64,000 nt of DNA from Fidelibacterota bacterium (GCA_018658715.1 JABHUQ010000101.1:26128-90127), one strand, 5' to 3'. Numbered from the stretch's first letter, positions 10,544-20,251 are shown. Numbers and translations: made by a program. Notes: a model not told the origin generated them from the sequence alone.

Positions 10544-11155
10544 ATGGTACAATATTTTATCAACGGTGGAGAGTTCATGTGGCCGATTCTTATTTCCCTT
10601 TTATTTGGGCTAGGGTTTGCTATAGAACGTTTTTACTCCTTGATGATGTCAGGTATTGATTCAAAGAAATTCTTTGATGAAATTATTGAAAAAATAAACA
10701 ATGATGGTTCTGGTGCTGCGCTAGAATTATGTGAAACTACATCAGGCCCTATTGCGTCAATTTTTCATGCAGGCCTTTCTAGAATGCACCGCGGATTAGG
10801 AGAAGTTGAAAAAGCTATCCAAAATGCAGGTTCAATTGAAATGGCCTTTTTAGAAAGAAATATGATCTGGCTAAATGCTGTAATTACTATCGCACCTATG
10901 CTTGGATTTACTGGAACTGTTGTTGGGATGATTGCTGCTTTTGATGCTATTAAAGCTGCAAATGATATTTCACCTGCTGTTGTGGCTGGTGGTATTTCTC
11001 AAGCATTGTTAACAACTGCTTTTGGGCTAATCGTTGCTATGATTATTCAAACATTTCAAAATGTTTTTGTTGCGCGTATCGATAAACTTATCCTTGATAT
11101 GGAAGAACAATCCGTAAAAATCATGGATCATTTATACGAAAACGAATCTAAATAA
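10544..11155 (+). CDS. exbB: MotA/TolQ/ExbB proton channel family protein (ExbB-like)
   Basis: This is the inner-membrane proton channel subunit that energises TonB. Three hydrophobic segments are visible: about residues 10-30, and two after residue 105, APMLGFTGTVVGMIAAF and VVAGGISQALLTTAFGLIVAMII. These match the conserved ExbB/TolQ core with its GTVxGM turn. A good ribosome site (ACGGAGGAAC) precedes the ATG. It is followed directly by two ExbD-like genes and a TonB gene, so TonB-dependent outer-membrane transport is the best reading; TolQ is less likely because no TolB/Pal lies nearby. Confidence 0.9.
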   Translation: MVQYFINGGEFMWPILISLLFGLGFAIERFYSLMMSGIDSKKFFDEIIEKINNDGSGAALELCETTSGPIASIFHAGLSRMHRGLGEVEKAIQNAGSIEMAFLERNMIWLNAVITIAPMLGFTGTVVGMIAAFDAIKAANDISPAVVAGGISQALLTTAFGLIVAMIIQTFQNVFVARIDKLILDMEEQSVKIMDHLYENESK

Positions 11156-11173
11156 TAAGGCATATCTTCTTCG

Positions 11174-11572
11174 ATGAAAAATAAACGCCGATTTAAAAGC
11201 GGAGAAATCCCCACGTCTTCAATGGCGGATATTGCTTTTCTTCTACTTATCTTTTTTCTAGTAACAACAACTATCGATACCGATAAAGGATTAGGTATTG
11301 TTCTTCCTCCTCCTGGCGATGTGGAAATTGAGATTAAAAAGAAGAATATCTTAAATTGCCTTATTAATTCTCAGGGTGCAGTCTTGCTTGATGAAGAGCC
11401 AACTCCAGTTGACCAAATTAGCGGAGCTGTAAAAAGACGACTAGCAGAAAATCCTCTTTTGATCGTATCTGTCAAGTCACATAAAAAAACTGAATACAGT
11501 GATTATGTCCGGGTTATCGATCAACTAAAAACGGCAAATGCAATGCGTATTTCCATAGCTAACTCTAATTAA
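11174..11572 (+). CDS. exbD: ExbD/TolR family biopolymer transport protein (first copy)
   Basis: The 132-residue protein has the ExbD plan: a short cytoplasmic N-terminus (GEIPTSSMADIAFLLLIFF), one membrane helix and a periplasmic domain. The MADIAFLLLIFF motif contains the conserved proton-carrying Asp (residue 19). It works with ExbB to harvest the proton gradient for TonB. It lies 18 bases after exbB and 3 bases before a second ExbD-like gene; paired, non-identical ExbD genes are common in the Bacteroidetes/FCB group. Confidence 0.9.
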   Translation: MKNKRRFKSGEIPTSSMADIAFLLLIFFLVTTTIDTDKGLGIVLPPPGDVEIEIKKKNILNCLINSQGAVLLDEEPTPVDQISGAVKRRLAENPLLIVSVKSHKKTEYSDYVRVIDQLKTANAMRISIANSN

Positions 11573-11575
11573 CAA

Positions 11576-11986
11576 ATGAAATTTTCACGTAAAACAAAAA
11601 TATCTAGTGAAATCCCTACAGCTTCCATGCCAGATATTATCTTTATGTTGCTTATCTTTTTTATGGTAACAACTGTGTTAAGAGAATCATCTGGGTTGCC
11701 TGTTGAGCTCCCTAAAGCAAAACGGATAGAAAAATTAAAATCAAGGCGTCACACATCTCAAATTTGGGTATCAAGAGAAGGATTAATCTCTATTGATGAT
11801 AGGCTTTTCAATGTTTCTGACATTCGACATATTATGTATGATAAACGTGTTTCTGATCCTATGATAACTGTGTCTCTTAAAGCAGATGAATCTGCTAAAA
11901 TGGAACTGATATCTGGGATTCATGAAGAGTTACGCCAAGCAGATGCTTTGAAGTTGAATTATTCAACCAAAACATTGGTTAATTGA
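11576..11986 (+). CDS. exbD: ExbD/TolR family biopolymer transport protein (second copy)
   Basis: This 136-residue protein repeats the ExbD layout: N-terminal EIPTASMPDIIFMLLIFFMVTT with the conserved Asp (residue 20) just before the membrane helix, then a periplasmic domain. It is similar to but clearly diverged from the preceding ExbD, so the two may form a heteromeric subunit set. Spacing of 3 bases upstream and 1 base to tonB indicates one transcript. Confidence 0.9.
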   Translation: MKFSRKTKISSEIPTASMPDIIFMLLIFFMVTTVLRESSGLPVELPKAKRIEKLKSRRHTSQIWVSREGLISIDDRLFNVSDIRHIMYDKRVSDPMITVSLKADESAKMELISGIHEELRQADALKLNYSTKTLVN

Positions 11987-11987
11987 T

Positions 11988-12593
11988 ATGGATAATCCAT
12001 TAAAAATTAAATATCCAGTTGTTATAAGAGCAACCAGCTTGGTTGGAATATTTTCAGTCATAATCATGTTTTTAATATTTCCGCGTTTTTTAAATACTAT
12101 TGTTTTTGACGATGTTGATCAAGTCATTATTGATTCTATTGATATTCCTCAGACACAACAAATTGATCAGGCGCCACCACCTGCAAGGCCATCAATACCT
12201 GTTCCGTCAGACGATGAAGATATTGCTGATGATCTTACAATAGATGAAATGGACTTTGATGAAATCGACTGGGAAGCTCCACCTCCTCCACCTTCTGGCC
12301 CTAAGGTAAAGTTTATTCCTTATGATGATCCTCCAAGAGCAATAGGTGGTATTCGACCTGTATACCCTGAAATCGCGCAAGAGGCTGGTATTGAAGGTGT
12401 TGTTGTTGTACAGGCTTTTATCGATGAAAAAGGTCGCGTAAAAGAAACCATTATTTTAAAAGGTATTCCAAATACTGGACTAGATGAAGCCGCGATGGAA
12501 GCAATTAGAAAAACTCGATTTAAACCTGCAAAACAGAGAGAACGTCCTGTGGGTGTTTGGATTTCAATTCCTGTCAATTTTAAACTAAAATAA
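11988..12593 (+). CDS. tonB: Energy transducer TonB
   Basis: The 201-residue protein has one N-terminal membrane helix (about residues 16-35), an Asp/Pro-rich periplasmic linker (IDQAPPPARPS, WEAPPPPPSG) and a C-terminal TonB domain. The domain starts near GGIRPVYPEIAQEAGIEG and ends FKPAKQRERPVGVWISIPVNFKL. The linker is acidic rather than the Glu/Lys-Pro type of enterobacteria. It passes energy from the ExbBD complex to outer-membrane receptors; none of those is in this window. It is the last gene before a strong palindromic terminator. Confidence 0.93.
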   Translation: MDNPLKIKYPVVIRATSLVGIFSVIIMFLIFPRFLNTIVFDDVDQVIIDSIDIPQTQQIDQAPPPARPSIPVPSDDEDIADDLTIDEMDFDEIDWEAPPPPPSGPKVKFIPYDDPPRAIGGIRPVYPEIAQEAGIEGVVVVQAFIDEKGRVKETIILKGIPNTGLDEAAMEAIRKTRFKPAKQRERPVGVWISIPVNFKLK

Positions 12594-12610
12594 TCTAACC
12601 ATCATTAAAT

Positions 12611-12648
12611 AAAAGAAAAAGCTCTCGTATACGAGAGCTTTTTCTTTT
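12611..12648. terminator. Bidirectional Rho-independent terminator between tonB and sdhB
   Basis: A perfect inverted repeat with 19-base arms (12611-12629 and 12630-12648) centred on CTCGTATACGAG. It has an A-rich left flank and a T-rich right flank, so it reads as a terminator on either strand. It serves the tonB operon on the plus strand and the sdh operon on the minus strand. Confidence 0.9.
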
Positions 12649-12664
12649 TATAGCTAAATTATTT

Positions 12665-13405
12665 TTAGATTATTGATGCCTTTAAAAACTCTCTGTTCAT
12701 TCTTGCTATATTAACAAGTGATATTTCCTTAGGACATTCTACTTCACATGCACCTGTATTTGTGCAATTTCCAAACCCTTCTTCGTCCATTTGATCCACC
12801 ATATTTTTTACTCGATTTGACCTTTCGGGTTGCCCTTGCGGTAATAATGCAAATTGAGAAACTTTCGCTGAAACAAATAACATAGCTGATGAATTTTTAC
12901 ACGTAGCTACACAAGCACCGCACCCAATACATGCTGCAGCATCCATAGCAGCATCCGCATCCTCTTTTGCTATTGGAATGGCGTTGGCATCCTGTGCATT
13001 TCCAGTGTTAATAGAAATATATCCACCCACTTCCATAACGCGATCAAAGGATTGGCGATTAACAATTAAATCTCTAATAATGGGAAATGCCTTAGCTCTC
13101 CAGGGTTCTACAACTATTGTTTCTCCATCTTGAAAGCTTCTCATATGAAGTTGACAGGTGGTTACTCCACGAATTGGGCCATGAGCTCTACCATTAATAA
13201 AAACACCGCAGGTACCACAAATACCTTCTCTGCAATCATGGTCAAATGCTATTGGGTCTTTTCCCTCCGTAACAAGATTATCGTTCAAACTATCCAGCAT
13301 TTCAAAAAAAGACATATCTCCCGAAACGCCATCTAATGGATATGTTGAAAAATTACCTTCTGACTGAGCGTTTGTTTGGCGCCAAACTTTAATATGAACT
13401 TTCAT
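12665..13405 (-). CDS. sdhB: Succinate dehydrogenase/fumarate reductase iron-sulfur subunit
   Basis: This subunit carries electrons from SdhA to the membrane quinone site. The N-terminal ferredoxin domain has [16 protein letters not shown] and a later Cys (TTCQLH) for the [2Fe-2S] centre. The C-terminal part has [13 protein letters not shown] and [14 protein letters not shown] for the [4Fe-4S] and [3Fe-4S] centres. The 246-aa length and the motif spacing match the Bacteroidetes-type SdhB. The start overlaps the end of sdhA by one base, so the genes are translated together. Confidence 0.95.
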   Translation of the reverse strand: MKVHIKVWRQTNAQSEGNFSTYPLDGVSGDMSFFEMLDSLNDNLVTEGKDPIAFDHDCREGICGTCGVFINGRAHGPIRGVTTCQLHMRSFQDGETIVVEPWRAKAFPIIRDLIVNRQSFDRVMEVGGYISINTGNAQDANAIPIAKEDADAAMDAAACIGCGACVATCKNSSAMLFVSAKVSQFALLPQGQPERSNRVKNMVDQMDEEGFGNCTNTGACEVECPKEISLVNIARMNREFLKASII

Positions 13406-15318
13406 TACTTATAACTCCTCGTCGTGAGTTCAACGTTTTCAAACTCCAATATTTCTTTGTGTAATTCTGGTGGGCTTGAATCGTCTTTATACTCCCAAGC
13501 GGAAACATAAGTGAAGTTTTTGTCATCTCGCAATGCTTCATTATCTTCAGTTTGGAATTCGGTTCTAAAATGCCCACCACAAGATTCTTCTCGATTTAAA
13601 CCATCTCTTGCCATTAATTCGCCCAACTCAAGAAAATCGGCTAATCGTCCTGCTTTTTCAAGCTCGGGATTTAATTCGTTTAATTTTCCTGGTATTTTAA
13701 CATTAGACCAAAATTCATCTCTTAATGTAGGTATTTTTTCTATTGCCTTTTCTAGTCCATCTTTATCTCTAGCCATCCCAACATTGTTCCACATAATTAA
13801 ACCTAATTCTTTATGAATATTGTCTACGGTGCGATTGCCGTTAATAGATAATAGGTGGCTTAATCTTTTATTTACATTAGATGTAGCTTCTTTAAATGCG
13901 TCATGATCTGTTGAAACCTTTTCACCTAGTTTTTTAGAAAGGTAATCACCAATAGTGTATGGTATAACGAAATATCCATCAGCTAAACCTTGCATGAGCG
14001 CACTAGCCCCAAGACGATTTGCTCCATGATCTGAAAAATTAGCTTCGCCTAACACGTATAGTCCTGGAATTGTTGTCATAAGGTTATAATCAACCCAAAT
14101 ACCGCCCATTGTATAATGAACTGCAGGATAGATTCGCATTGGAGCATTATACGGATTTTCACCAGTTATTTGTTGATACATATCAAACAAATTTCCATAT
14201 TTAGCTGTTACTTGATCTTTTCCAATACGATTGATAGCGTCTTTGAAATCTAAATAAACAGCTAGTTTTGTTGGCCCAACTCCACGGCCATCATCGCACA
14301 TTTCTTTTGCGCGGCGGCTCGCTACATCTCTTGGAACTAAATTGCCAAATGATGGATAAAGCCGTTCTAAATAATAATCTCTATCTTCTTCTGGAATATT
14401 GGTAGGGTGGCGGTCATCGCCTTCTTTTTTAGGAACCCAAACTCGTCCATCGTTCCGTAAACTTTCACTCATTAATGTCAATTTTGATTGATGGTTGCTT
14501 GCTACGGGAATACATGTAGGATGTATCTGAGTAAAACTTGGATTTGCGAAGTATGCACCTTTTTTATATGCTCTCCATGCTGCTGTTCCATTACTTGCCA
14601 TAGCATTTGTTGATAGAAAAAATACATTTCCATAACCACCAGTAGCCAAAACAACTGCATTAGCAGAATGAGATGATATTTCACCTGTAACTAAATTACG
14701 CGTTATAATACCTTTTGCTTCCCCATCAATTAAGACTGGTTCTAACATTTCGTGTCGGGGATAAAATCGAACTTTTCCTTTGTGCATTTGTCGAACCAGA
14801 GAAGAATATGCCCCTAACAATAACTGTTGCCCAGTTTGGCCGCGCGCATAAAAAGTACGTGACACTTGTGCTCCGCCAAATGATCGATTATCTAAAAGGC
14901 CTCCATATTCTCTAGCGAAAGGAATCCCTTGAGCCACACATTGGTCAATAATAGCATTGCTCACTTCTGCCAGGCGATAAACATTTGCTTCTCTTGAGCG
15001 ATAATCACCGCCCTTAATTGTATCATAAAATAACCGAAATATGCTATCCCCATCATTGGGATAATTCTTTGCGGCATTTATGCCCCCTTGAGCAGCAATA
15101 CTGTGTGCTCTCCTAGGTGATTCATGATATGAAAATGCTTTTACATTATACCCCATTTCTGCAAAAGATGCGGCAGCTGCGGCTCCGCCTAACCCTGTTC
15201 CAACAACTATTATATCATATTTTCTTTTATTAGATGGGTTAACTAACTTTAGATCGAATTTGTGTTTTGTCCATTTTCCCGCTAAGGGGCCTGATGGAAT
15301 TTTTGAATCAGGAAACAT
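13405..15318 (-). CDS. sdhA: Succinate dehydrogenase/fumarate reductase flavoprotein subunit
   Basis: This is the FAD-bearing catalytic subunit that oxidises succinate. The dinucleotide fold [17 protein letters not shown] lies near residue 41. The covalent FAD site is the His of [11 protein letters not shown] (about residue 70). Substrate-site elements include HPTCIP and [10 protein letters not shown]. At 637 aa it belongs to the longer type found with cytochrome b558-type SdhC. It is the middle gene of sdhC-sdhA-sdhB, with gaps of 1 base or overlap. Confidence 0.96.
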   Translation of the reverse strand: MFPDSKIPSGPLAGKWTKHKFDLKLVNPSNKRKYDIIVVGTGLGGAAAAASFAEMGYNVKAFSYHESPRRAHSIAAQGGINAAKNYPNDGDSIFRLFYDTIKGGDYRSREANVYRLAEVSNAIIDQCVAQGIPFAREYGGLLDNRSFGGAQVSRTFYARGQTGQQLLLGAYSSLVRQMHKGKVRFYPRHEMLEPVLIDGEAKGIITRNLVTGEISSHSANAVVLATGGYGNVFFLSTNAMASNGTAAWRAYKKGAYFANPSFTQIHPTCIPVASNHQSKLTLMSESLRNDGRVWVPKKEGDDRHPTNIPEEDRDYYLERLYPSFGNLVPRDVASRRAKEMCDDGRGVGPTKLAVYLDFKDAINRIGKDQVTAKYGNLFDMYQQITGENPYNAPMRIYPAVHYTMGGIWVDYNLMTTIPGLYVLGEANFSDHGANRLGASALMQGLADGYFVIPYTIGDYLSKKLGEKVSTDHDAFKEATSNVNKRLSHLLSINGNRTVDNIHKELGLIMWNNVGMARDKDGLEKAIEKIPTLRDEFWSNVKIPGKLNELNPELEKAGRLADFLELGELMARDGLNREESCGGHFRTEFQTEDNEALRDDKNFTYVSAWEYKDDSSPPELHKEILEFENVELTTRSYK

Positions 15319-15319
15319 A

Positions 15320-15988
15320 TTAGAATCCTCCTTTTATAAATCCGAAATAAATAGGTATTGATAGAAAGCCCAGCGGTATAATCAACCAAAAGAAAACTGA
15401 GATCCATTCAATAAACTTCCCATATTTATTGTACCGAACACCAAATGTTTGAAACGTCGATTGAAACCCATGGCGAAGATGAAATGATAATAGAACCATC
15501 GCCAGACAGTATAAAAGTGTTACAAATATATTTCCAAAACCAATTTTTTGGTCAATGACAATATTGAAAAATTGTCCTCCGTCATGCTGTGCTTGAAATT
15601 GATACCAAAATGTTTGAAGATGAACTATAAGAAAAATAAAAATAATGCTTCCAGTCAATCCCATATTTCTAGAGAAAAAGGAGCTATTTTCATTGGCTTT
15701 ATCTGCTAAATATTTTTCCGGTGTTGCTTTCCTATTTTCGATAGTAATTCGAATACCATTTATAATATGCACTAAAAAAATAAGTACTAGTATTGCTTCA
15801 ATAAATCGAACTAATGGCTTCAATGCAGACAGAGTTGAAACATAACTATTAAAAAATTCTGGGCCACCAAAAAGAGTCAGATTCCCTATGAGATGAATAA
15901 TAAGGAATAGTGACAAAAATAGACCTGAAACAGCCATAAATATTTTTTTGCCGATAGATGAATTTGTAAATTTTGTAAACCAGTTCAT
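15320..15988 (-). CDS. sdhC: Succinate dehydrogenase cytochrome b subunit (b558 family)
   Basis: The 222-residue membrane anchor has five hydrophobic helices. Candidate haem-ligand histidines lie in [21 protein letters not shown], [10 protein letters not shown] and [11 protein letters not shown], the pattern of the single-subunit, five-helix SdhC_b558 family. This family makes a separate SdhD unnecessary, and none is present. A GAGGT ribosome site lies 6 bases before the ATG. It is the first gene of the operon and is preceded by a good sigma70-like promoter. Confidence 0.93.
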   Translation of the reverse strand: MNWFTKFTNSSIGKKIFMAVSGLFLSLFLIIHLIGNLTLFGGPEFFNSYVSTLSALKPLVRFIEAILVLIFLVHIINGIRITIENRKATPEKYLADKANENSSFFSRNMGLTGSIIFIFLIVHLQTFWYQFQAQHDGGQFFNIVIDQKIGFGNIFVTLLYCLAMVLLSFHLRHGFQSTFQTFGVRYNKYGKFIEWISVFFWLIIPLGFLSIPIYFGFIKGGF

Positions 15989-16056
15989 GTCAACCTCGAT
16001 AGACTAAAAAACACACTATAAATTTATGATAGAAGCGTTCTAATTAAAATGCCCAT

Positions 16057-16085
16057 ATTTTAAAAGTACGGGTAATTAAAGTCAA
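16057..16085 (-). promoter_or_regulatory. Predicted sdhCAB promoter
   Basis: On the minus strand TTGACT (16085-16080), a 17-base spacer and TAAAAT (16062-16057) form a good sigma70-type promoter about 70 bases before sdhC. The -35 box overlaps the last bases of the upstream gene at 16082. The same spacing and -10 sequence recur at the motor operon promoter (38118-38146). Confidence 0.55.
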
Positions 16086-16816
16086 ATATTTTGCTTTTTT
16101 CTTTTCACGCTTTTTGAAGATAGCCATTTAAATAAATTTAAATGATCTGATGAATGGGTGGCTATCTCTGGATGCCATTGAACAGCCATAAAGGCCTCGG
16201 GGAATTGTTTATCTTCAATTGCTTCTATAAGCCCATCTCTTGCCCAACCCACTGCGCGCAATCCTCTGCCTAGGGTTCGTATCCCTTGGTGGTGTGTGCT
16301 TGGCACTTTAGGGTTATTGTTTTTCATTATATTTGCAATAGCACTTCCTTTTTCTAAGCGAACGGAATGTTCTGCCAAATCGCCATTAAAATCCCCATGA
16401 AATATATTGTTGTCCATTTGAGTTGGAATATCCTCAAAAAGTTTTCCACCATAGATCACATTGATATGTTGAAATCCAGCACAAATTGCAAGAATAGGTT
16501 TATTTAATTTTTTTATGGCTTTAAAAATAGCTTGATCAAAATGTTCTCGATTGTTATGCATCACATCATCGTCTAATAACTCAGGTTGATCTCCAGAATA
16601 AGTATGTATGGGTAAATCTGGACCACCAACCATGAGTAACCCATCAATGCTATAAGAAATTTCTTCGATGGAATCTCCATTTTGGGGATAGTGAAGTGTA
16701 ACTGGAATACCCCCGCCCAACCAAACTGCGTTATAATATTTTTCCTTTGTGGCATTCCACCATGATTCATTATGTTGGAAATAGTATGGGTTAATACCAA
16801 TAAGTGGTTTAGTCAT
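16082..16816 (-). CDS. Class I glutamine amidotransferase-like protein, peptidase C26 family
   Basis: The 244-residue protein has the C26 hydrolase layout. PLIGINPYYFQ is at the N-terminus, a nucleophile elbow AICAGFQHINV holds the catalytic Cys (about residue 112), and MAVQWHPEI supplies the catalytic His and Glu. Relatives hydrolyse gamma-glutamyl bonds (PuuD-like gamma-glutamyl-GABA hydrolases). Its start overlaps the end of a glutamate-cysteine ligase gene by 8 bases, so action on a gamma-glutamyl compound made by that ligase is a fair inference. The substrate is unknown. Confidence in the family is high and in the substrate low. Confidence 0.85.
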   Translation of the reverse strand: MTKPLIGINPYYFQHNESWWNATKEKYYNAVWLGGGIPVTLHYPQNGDSIEEISYSIDGLLMVGGPDLPIHTYSGDQPELLDDDVMHNNREHFDQAIFKAIKKLNKPILAICAGFQHINVIYGGKLFEDIPTQMDNNIFHGDFNGDLAEHSVRLEKGSAIANIMKNNNPKVPSTHHQGIRTLGRGLRAVGWARDGLIEAIEDKQFPEAFMAVQWHPEIATHSSDHLNLFKWLSSKSVKRKKQNI

Positions 16817-18104
16817 TTTCCCCTAATAAAAAAGATTTTAAATCTTGACCGCTTTCATTGAAAAGATTTTGTGTTTGAATACTCATAAACCCAGATGTAA
16901 AAAATGATTCTAAATATGGGTCCAAATAAATACGTTCATTTTCAATTTTGAGTGATTTGCTTCTCATGTCTAATCCTTTTTGAGCAAAATCACAAACTGT
17001 CTTTAGCCATTGTCCAATTGTTTTAGAATGAGGCCCGGGTTGATTTAAATCTAATATTTTTGCTGCACTATTAAGTTGTTTTCTTTCTAATAAGGTGAGT
17101 GGCAGAAAAATTTCCATCAATTCTTCCTGAAGGGTTGGTTCAGACAATAATCCCATCCAAAATGCTGCTGGTGCCATTTCAAACCCTCTTGGGGGGCGAT
17201 CAGCGCCACGAACTTCTAATACATTTTTAAACCGTACGTGGGTGAATATTTGATGTATTGCTGCCATTATATGTTCATCGCTTAATGAATTATTTCTATC
17301 CATTTTTTCTAAATATTCTCCTAAGGTTCCATCAAAACCTTCAGCATCACCATTATCTTTGTATATAAAAATGGTTGGCGTATTCAAAACAAGGGAGCTG
17401 AATTTTTGCAACAATCCATTTGGCGAAGTGATATTGTGATCAACTAAATTACCACATCGGGATGGGTCAGTGTCACTCCAGATGTCATATCGCTTATTGT
17501 TGTTATTTGTTATTTGGCCATTCATAAAAGGGCTATTTGCAAAAAGCAATGCGCAAAAAGGTTCTAGCACATCTGACAGCCACGCCAACCTTTCTGCTTC
17601 ATCCTTTGATGAAATATCTAAATTGACTTGAACGCTTGTTGTGTTTCGCATCATCCATGGCCCATGATTTCCAACTTTTCGAAAACAATTATCCATTAAT
17701 TGATATTTGTTTTGCTGAATAAGATCAATATTGTCTGCTGAGTAAAGTGGCTCTAAAGCAAAACCCATATGAATTAAATTATGTTTCTGTACAATTTTTT
17801 TCACCCGATTAAAATGAGCCTTCATTTGAAAATTGACTGCGTGTAAATCTGTAAAAGGAGAAGATGCCCACTCAAGTTGCCCTCCGGGCTCGAGTGAATA
17901 AATTGGTTTTGGGGATTCTTCTTTAGCTAATTCATTTATTTCTTCTATGAAATCCATAGATGAAAAATGATCTGTTTTATTTACGGGTATTCGATTTAGT
18001 TTAGCATCATAAAAGAAACATTCAATTTCAACGCCAATTCGCCTTTCATTTGGTTCTTTTAAATTGGATAAAATAACAGATTGAATGTGGTCGTTTAGTG
18101 ACAT
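16809..18104 (-). CDS. Glutamate-cysteine ligase family protein (GCS2/EgtA-like)
   Basis: This is predicted to form gamma-glutamylcysteine or a related gamma-glutamyl amide using ATP. The N-terminus RRIGVEIECFF (residues 21-31), the EPGGQLEWASSPF motif, the RNTTSVQVNLD strand and LEVRGADRPP near residue 300 are characteristic of the GCS2 class used by alphaproteobacteria, plants and EgtA. The length of 431 aa is normal. No glutathione synthetase (gshB) is adjacent; the partner gene is a C26 hydrolase. The final product might be gamma-Glu-Cys itself, glutathione made with a distant gshB, or another thiol. Confidence 0.82.
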   Translation of the reverse strand: MSLNDHIQSVILSNLKEPNERRIGVEIECFFYDAKLNRIPVNKTDHFSSMDFIEEINELAKEESPKPIYSLEPGGQLEWASSPFTDLHAVNFQMKAHFNRVKKIVQKHNLIHMGFALEPLYSADNIDLIQQNKYQLMDNCFRKVGNHGPWMMRNTTSVQVNLDISSKDEAERLAWLSDVLEPFCALLFANSPFMNGQITNNNNKRYDIWSDTDPSRCGNLVDHNITSPNGLLQKFSSLVLNTPTIFIYKDNGDAEGFDGTLGEYLEKMDRNNSLSDEHIMAAIHQIFTHVRFKNVLEVRGADRPPRGFEMAPAAFWMGLLSEPTLQEELMEIFLPLTLLERKQLNSAAKILDLNQPGPHSKTIGQWLKTVCDFAQKGLDMRSKSLKIENERIYLDPYLESFFTSGFMSIQTQNLFNESGQDLKSFLLGEND

Positions 18105-18223
18105 TGAAACCTGCTTTGGTAATATAATTTAATAAATTGCATAGTTTAACTTACGAATCGATAACATTAAAGAAAGCCTATTTGAATATTTGAAATAAAT
18201 TAAAAGTCGACTAAAATACATGG

Positions 18224-19300
18224 GTGTCCCTCTTCAAAAAAATTAAGCGTTGTCTTCCTATCTTTGGTTTATTGAGCGTAATTCTTGCTCAATCGCCCAC
18301 CCAACAAAAAACTATTAAACATTATCATGTAATTATAAGTAACAATAAACAAGTAAAAGAGCTGACCGGGTTGGCCCATATTTCTTATTCAAAGAGTGGT
18401 TCAATTTTAGATTCAACAAATTACTCATTTGTCGTTCCTTTAAGCGAAAAATATGCTTATGTGGATGGCCCCGATGAAGGGCTCAGGCTTTTAAGAAAAA
18501 TAGATAAGGAAATCGTTGATCAGTTTGAGTATAACTATAACTTAGGTGGGCTGTTAGATAATATTATTTGTAAAGGAAACTCAAATCAGATAATTTGGAA
18601 AGAATTTTACAAGTATACTCCAGATAATGTTTTATTAAAAACAATTCGGTTTAACCCCCGTAAGGCAGAACCTCGCCAAAATCTAATTCGATTAAAAAAA
18701 CAAAAAAATATAAGTTCGTGGAGCGAGGCTTTTGTTTATGATAGTACAGGCACTATGATGGAGCACCAAGAATTCTATGACGAATATTTAATAGAACGCA
18801 CAACATATCGTTTGGGAAATTTAGGAGAACGCATACTGCTTCAAGAGTATTTTGATCCATCATTAATCCAAAAAACTGTTTACAAATTCAATGAACTAGA
18901 AAAAATAAAACACCAGTTAGTAATAAAAGGTTTGGGCATATCTGTAAAATCCATCACATTTTCATATGATGGGTTTGGCCGAAAGAATAAAACAATTACA
19001 TTTAACGAAGATGGCCTTGTGCAAGATTCTATCAAATGGAGCTATAAACAAAACCAAGCTATTTCAACGCACTATAATGAAATGGGTTATATTCACAGAC
19101 AATTTGTTTATGATTTTGATTCCAGTTTGGGGCTGGTAAAAGAAAGGCAGTTAGATGGGGTGGGGAATTTATTATTTAAACAAGTTTATTCTTATTCAGA
19201 AAATGGCAAATTATATATGATTCGAAAATTTAATCCGCTCCATCCAAATCGAACAAATGATAAAATTCCACTTAACGTTTCCATATTTGAATATGATTAA
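18224..19300 (+). CDS. Exported hypothetical protein with YD-like repeats
   Basis: The GTG-started 358-residue protein has a clear signal peptide (LFKKIKRCLPIFGLLSVILAQ). The second half repeats short units of the form YD..G..., such as FVYDSTGTMMEHQEFYD, FSYDGFGRKNKTITFNEDG and YSYSENGKLYMIRKFN. These resemble RHS/YD or MORN-like beta repeats. No catalytic motif is visible. It is the first of three consecutive plus-strand genes for repeat proteins, so a shared surface role is possible. The family is not recognised. Confidence 0.65.
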   Translation: MSLFKKIKRCLPIFGLLSVILAQSPTQQKTIKHYHVIISNNKQVKELTGLAHISYSKSGSILDSTNYSFVVPLSEKYAYVDGPDEGLRLLRKIDKEIVDQFEYNYNLGGLLDNIICKGNSNQIIWKEFYKYTPDNVLLKTIRFNPRKAEPRQNLIRLKKQKNISSWSEAFVYDSTGTMMEHQEFYDEYLIERTTYRLGNLGERILLQEYFDPSLIQKTVYKFNELEKIKHQLVIKGLGISVKSITFSYDGFGRKNKTITFNEDGLVQDSIKWSYKQNQAISTHYNEMGYIHRQFVYDFDSSLGLVKERQLDGVGNLLFKQVYSYSENGKLYMIRKFNPLHPNRTNDKIPLNVSIFEYD

Positions 19301-19310
19301 ATTCAAGTCC

Positions 19311-19342
19311 TCGGTATTGTACCGAATAATTTAGGAGGTCTC
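19311..19342 (+). promoter_or_regulatory. Small inverted repeat and strong ribosome binding site before the 19343 gene
   Basis: A short hairpin, TCGGTA-TTG-TACCGA (19311-19325), sits just ahead of a near-perfect Shine-Dalgarno AGGAGGT (19333-19339) placed 3 bases before the ATG at 19343. The hairpin does not sequester the Shine-Dalgarno; it may act as a processing or stability element. Confidence 0.4.
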
Positions 19343-20161
19343 ATGAAAACCATAGACACAAAAAGCCTTTTGATTGGCGTGTTATTTACGCTGCTTATAT
19401 TATCTACATACGGCTTTAGAACAGAAACAGATGAATTAGGTAATCTTGTTGTTAAAAGTTTAACTATTGAAGATGACCGAGGTGTAATAATGACCTATAT
19501 TGGGAATGGATATGTACAAACATATAACCAATATGGTGAATCCACATTATTTGCTGGGACAGGGAAAGATGGTGGTGGTTATATGCGCACCTATAATGGA
19601 AATGGCGATGAATCTACCTACGTCGGTACTGGGCGTCTTGGTGGCGGTTATATACGCACCTATAATAATGGTGGAAAAGAAACGACATATTTAGGGACAG
19701 GCTCTGATAATGCAGGGCAAGTTCGTATTTATAGCAAGAACGGCGAAACTTCTTCTTACCTTGGTGATGGATATGTCCAGTTTTATAATCAGTTTGGAGA
19801 GCGCACCCTTTTTCTTGGTACCGGAACAACGGGCGGTGGCTATATGCGCACCTATAATTTTGATGGCAGAGAAAGTGTATATTTAGGAACCGGTGCTGAT
19901 AGTACGGGACAAATCCGAATATATGATAATGCTGGCGAAACTGCTAGTTTCGTTGGAAATGGATATTTTCGAACTTATAACCAGTTTGGGAAATTAACAT
20001 CTTTTCTTGGTACTGGTGCTGATGGCGGAGGCTATCTAAGAACTAATAATAAATTTGAAACAGAAACAGCATTTTTAGGAACAAATAATTCAAATGAAGG
20101 ACTTATTAACCTAAATGATAAGTTTGGTCAGAGTTTTTGGATTCGAATTAATAAAAATTGA
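19343..20161 (+). CDS. Membrane-anchored or exported tandem-repeat protein, predicted beta-solenoid
   Basis: After an N-terminal hydrophobic segment (about residues 8-23) almost the whole 272-residue protein is built of nine or so units of 17-24 residues. The consensus is GYxRTYNxxGxETxxLGTGxxGG. Three unit types can be told apart: A (GYVQTYNQYGESTLFAGTG), B (GYMRTYNGNGDESTYVGTG) and a short C (QVRIYSKNGETSSYLGD). Their order A-B-B-C-A-B-C-A-B indicates stepwise duplication of a block. Regular Gly, Tyr and Thr spacing suggests one beta-helix coil per unit. It has no recognised family. It lies between two other repeat-protein genes. Confidence 0.65.
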   Translation: MKTIDTKSLLIGVLFTLLILSTYGFRTETDELGNLVVKSLTIEDDRGVIMTYIGNGYVQTYNQYGESTLFAGTGKDGGGYMRTYNGNGDESTYVGTGRLGGGYIRTYNNGGKETTYLGTGSDNAGQVRIYSKNGETSSYLGDGYVQFYNQFGERTLFLGTGTTGGGYMRTYNFDGRESVYLGTGADSTGQIRIYDNAGETASFVGNGYFRTYNQFGKLTSFLGTGADGGGYLRTNNKFETETAFLGTNNSNEGLINLNDKFGQSFWIRINKN

Positions 20162-20216
20162 TTTTTTGATTTTTCCAATGGGTATTCTTAACTTTACCAA
20201 ACATAAGGTAATCCGA

Positions 20217-20251
20217 GGGAGAATAAGGCATCCTTTTTTTTATTCTCTCCC
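20217..20251 (+). other. Imperfect hairpin upstream of the YwqK-repeat gene
   Basis: GGGAGAATAA (20217-20226) can pair imperfectly with TTATTCTCTCCC (20240-20251) across a T-rich loop. The T-run lies in the loop rather than after the stem, so it is not a standard terminator. It may be a weak terminator or a 5'-UTR structure for the gene at 20285. Confidence 0.3.

Noticed and set aside
16050..16075. Near-palindrome CCCATATTTTAAAAGTACGGG as terminator
   Set aside because: The stem has mismatches and no T-run, and its bases are better explained as the sdh promoter -10 region.
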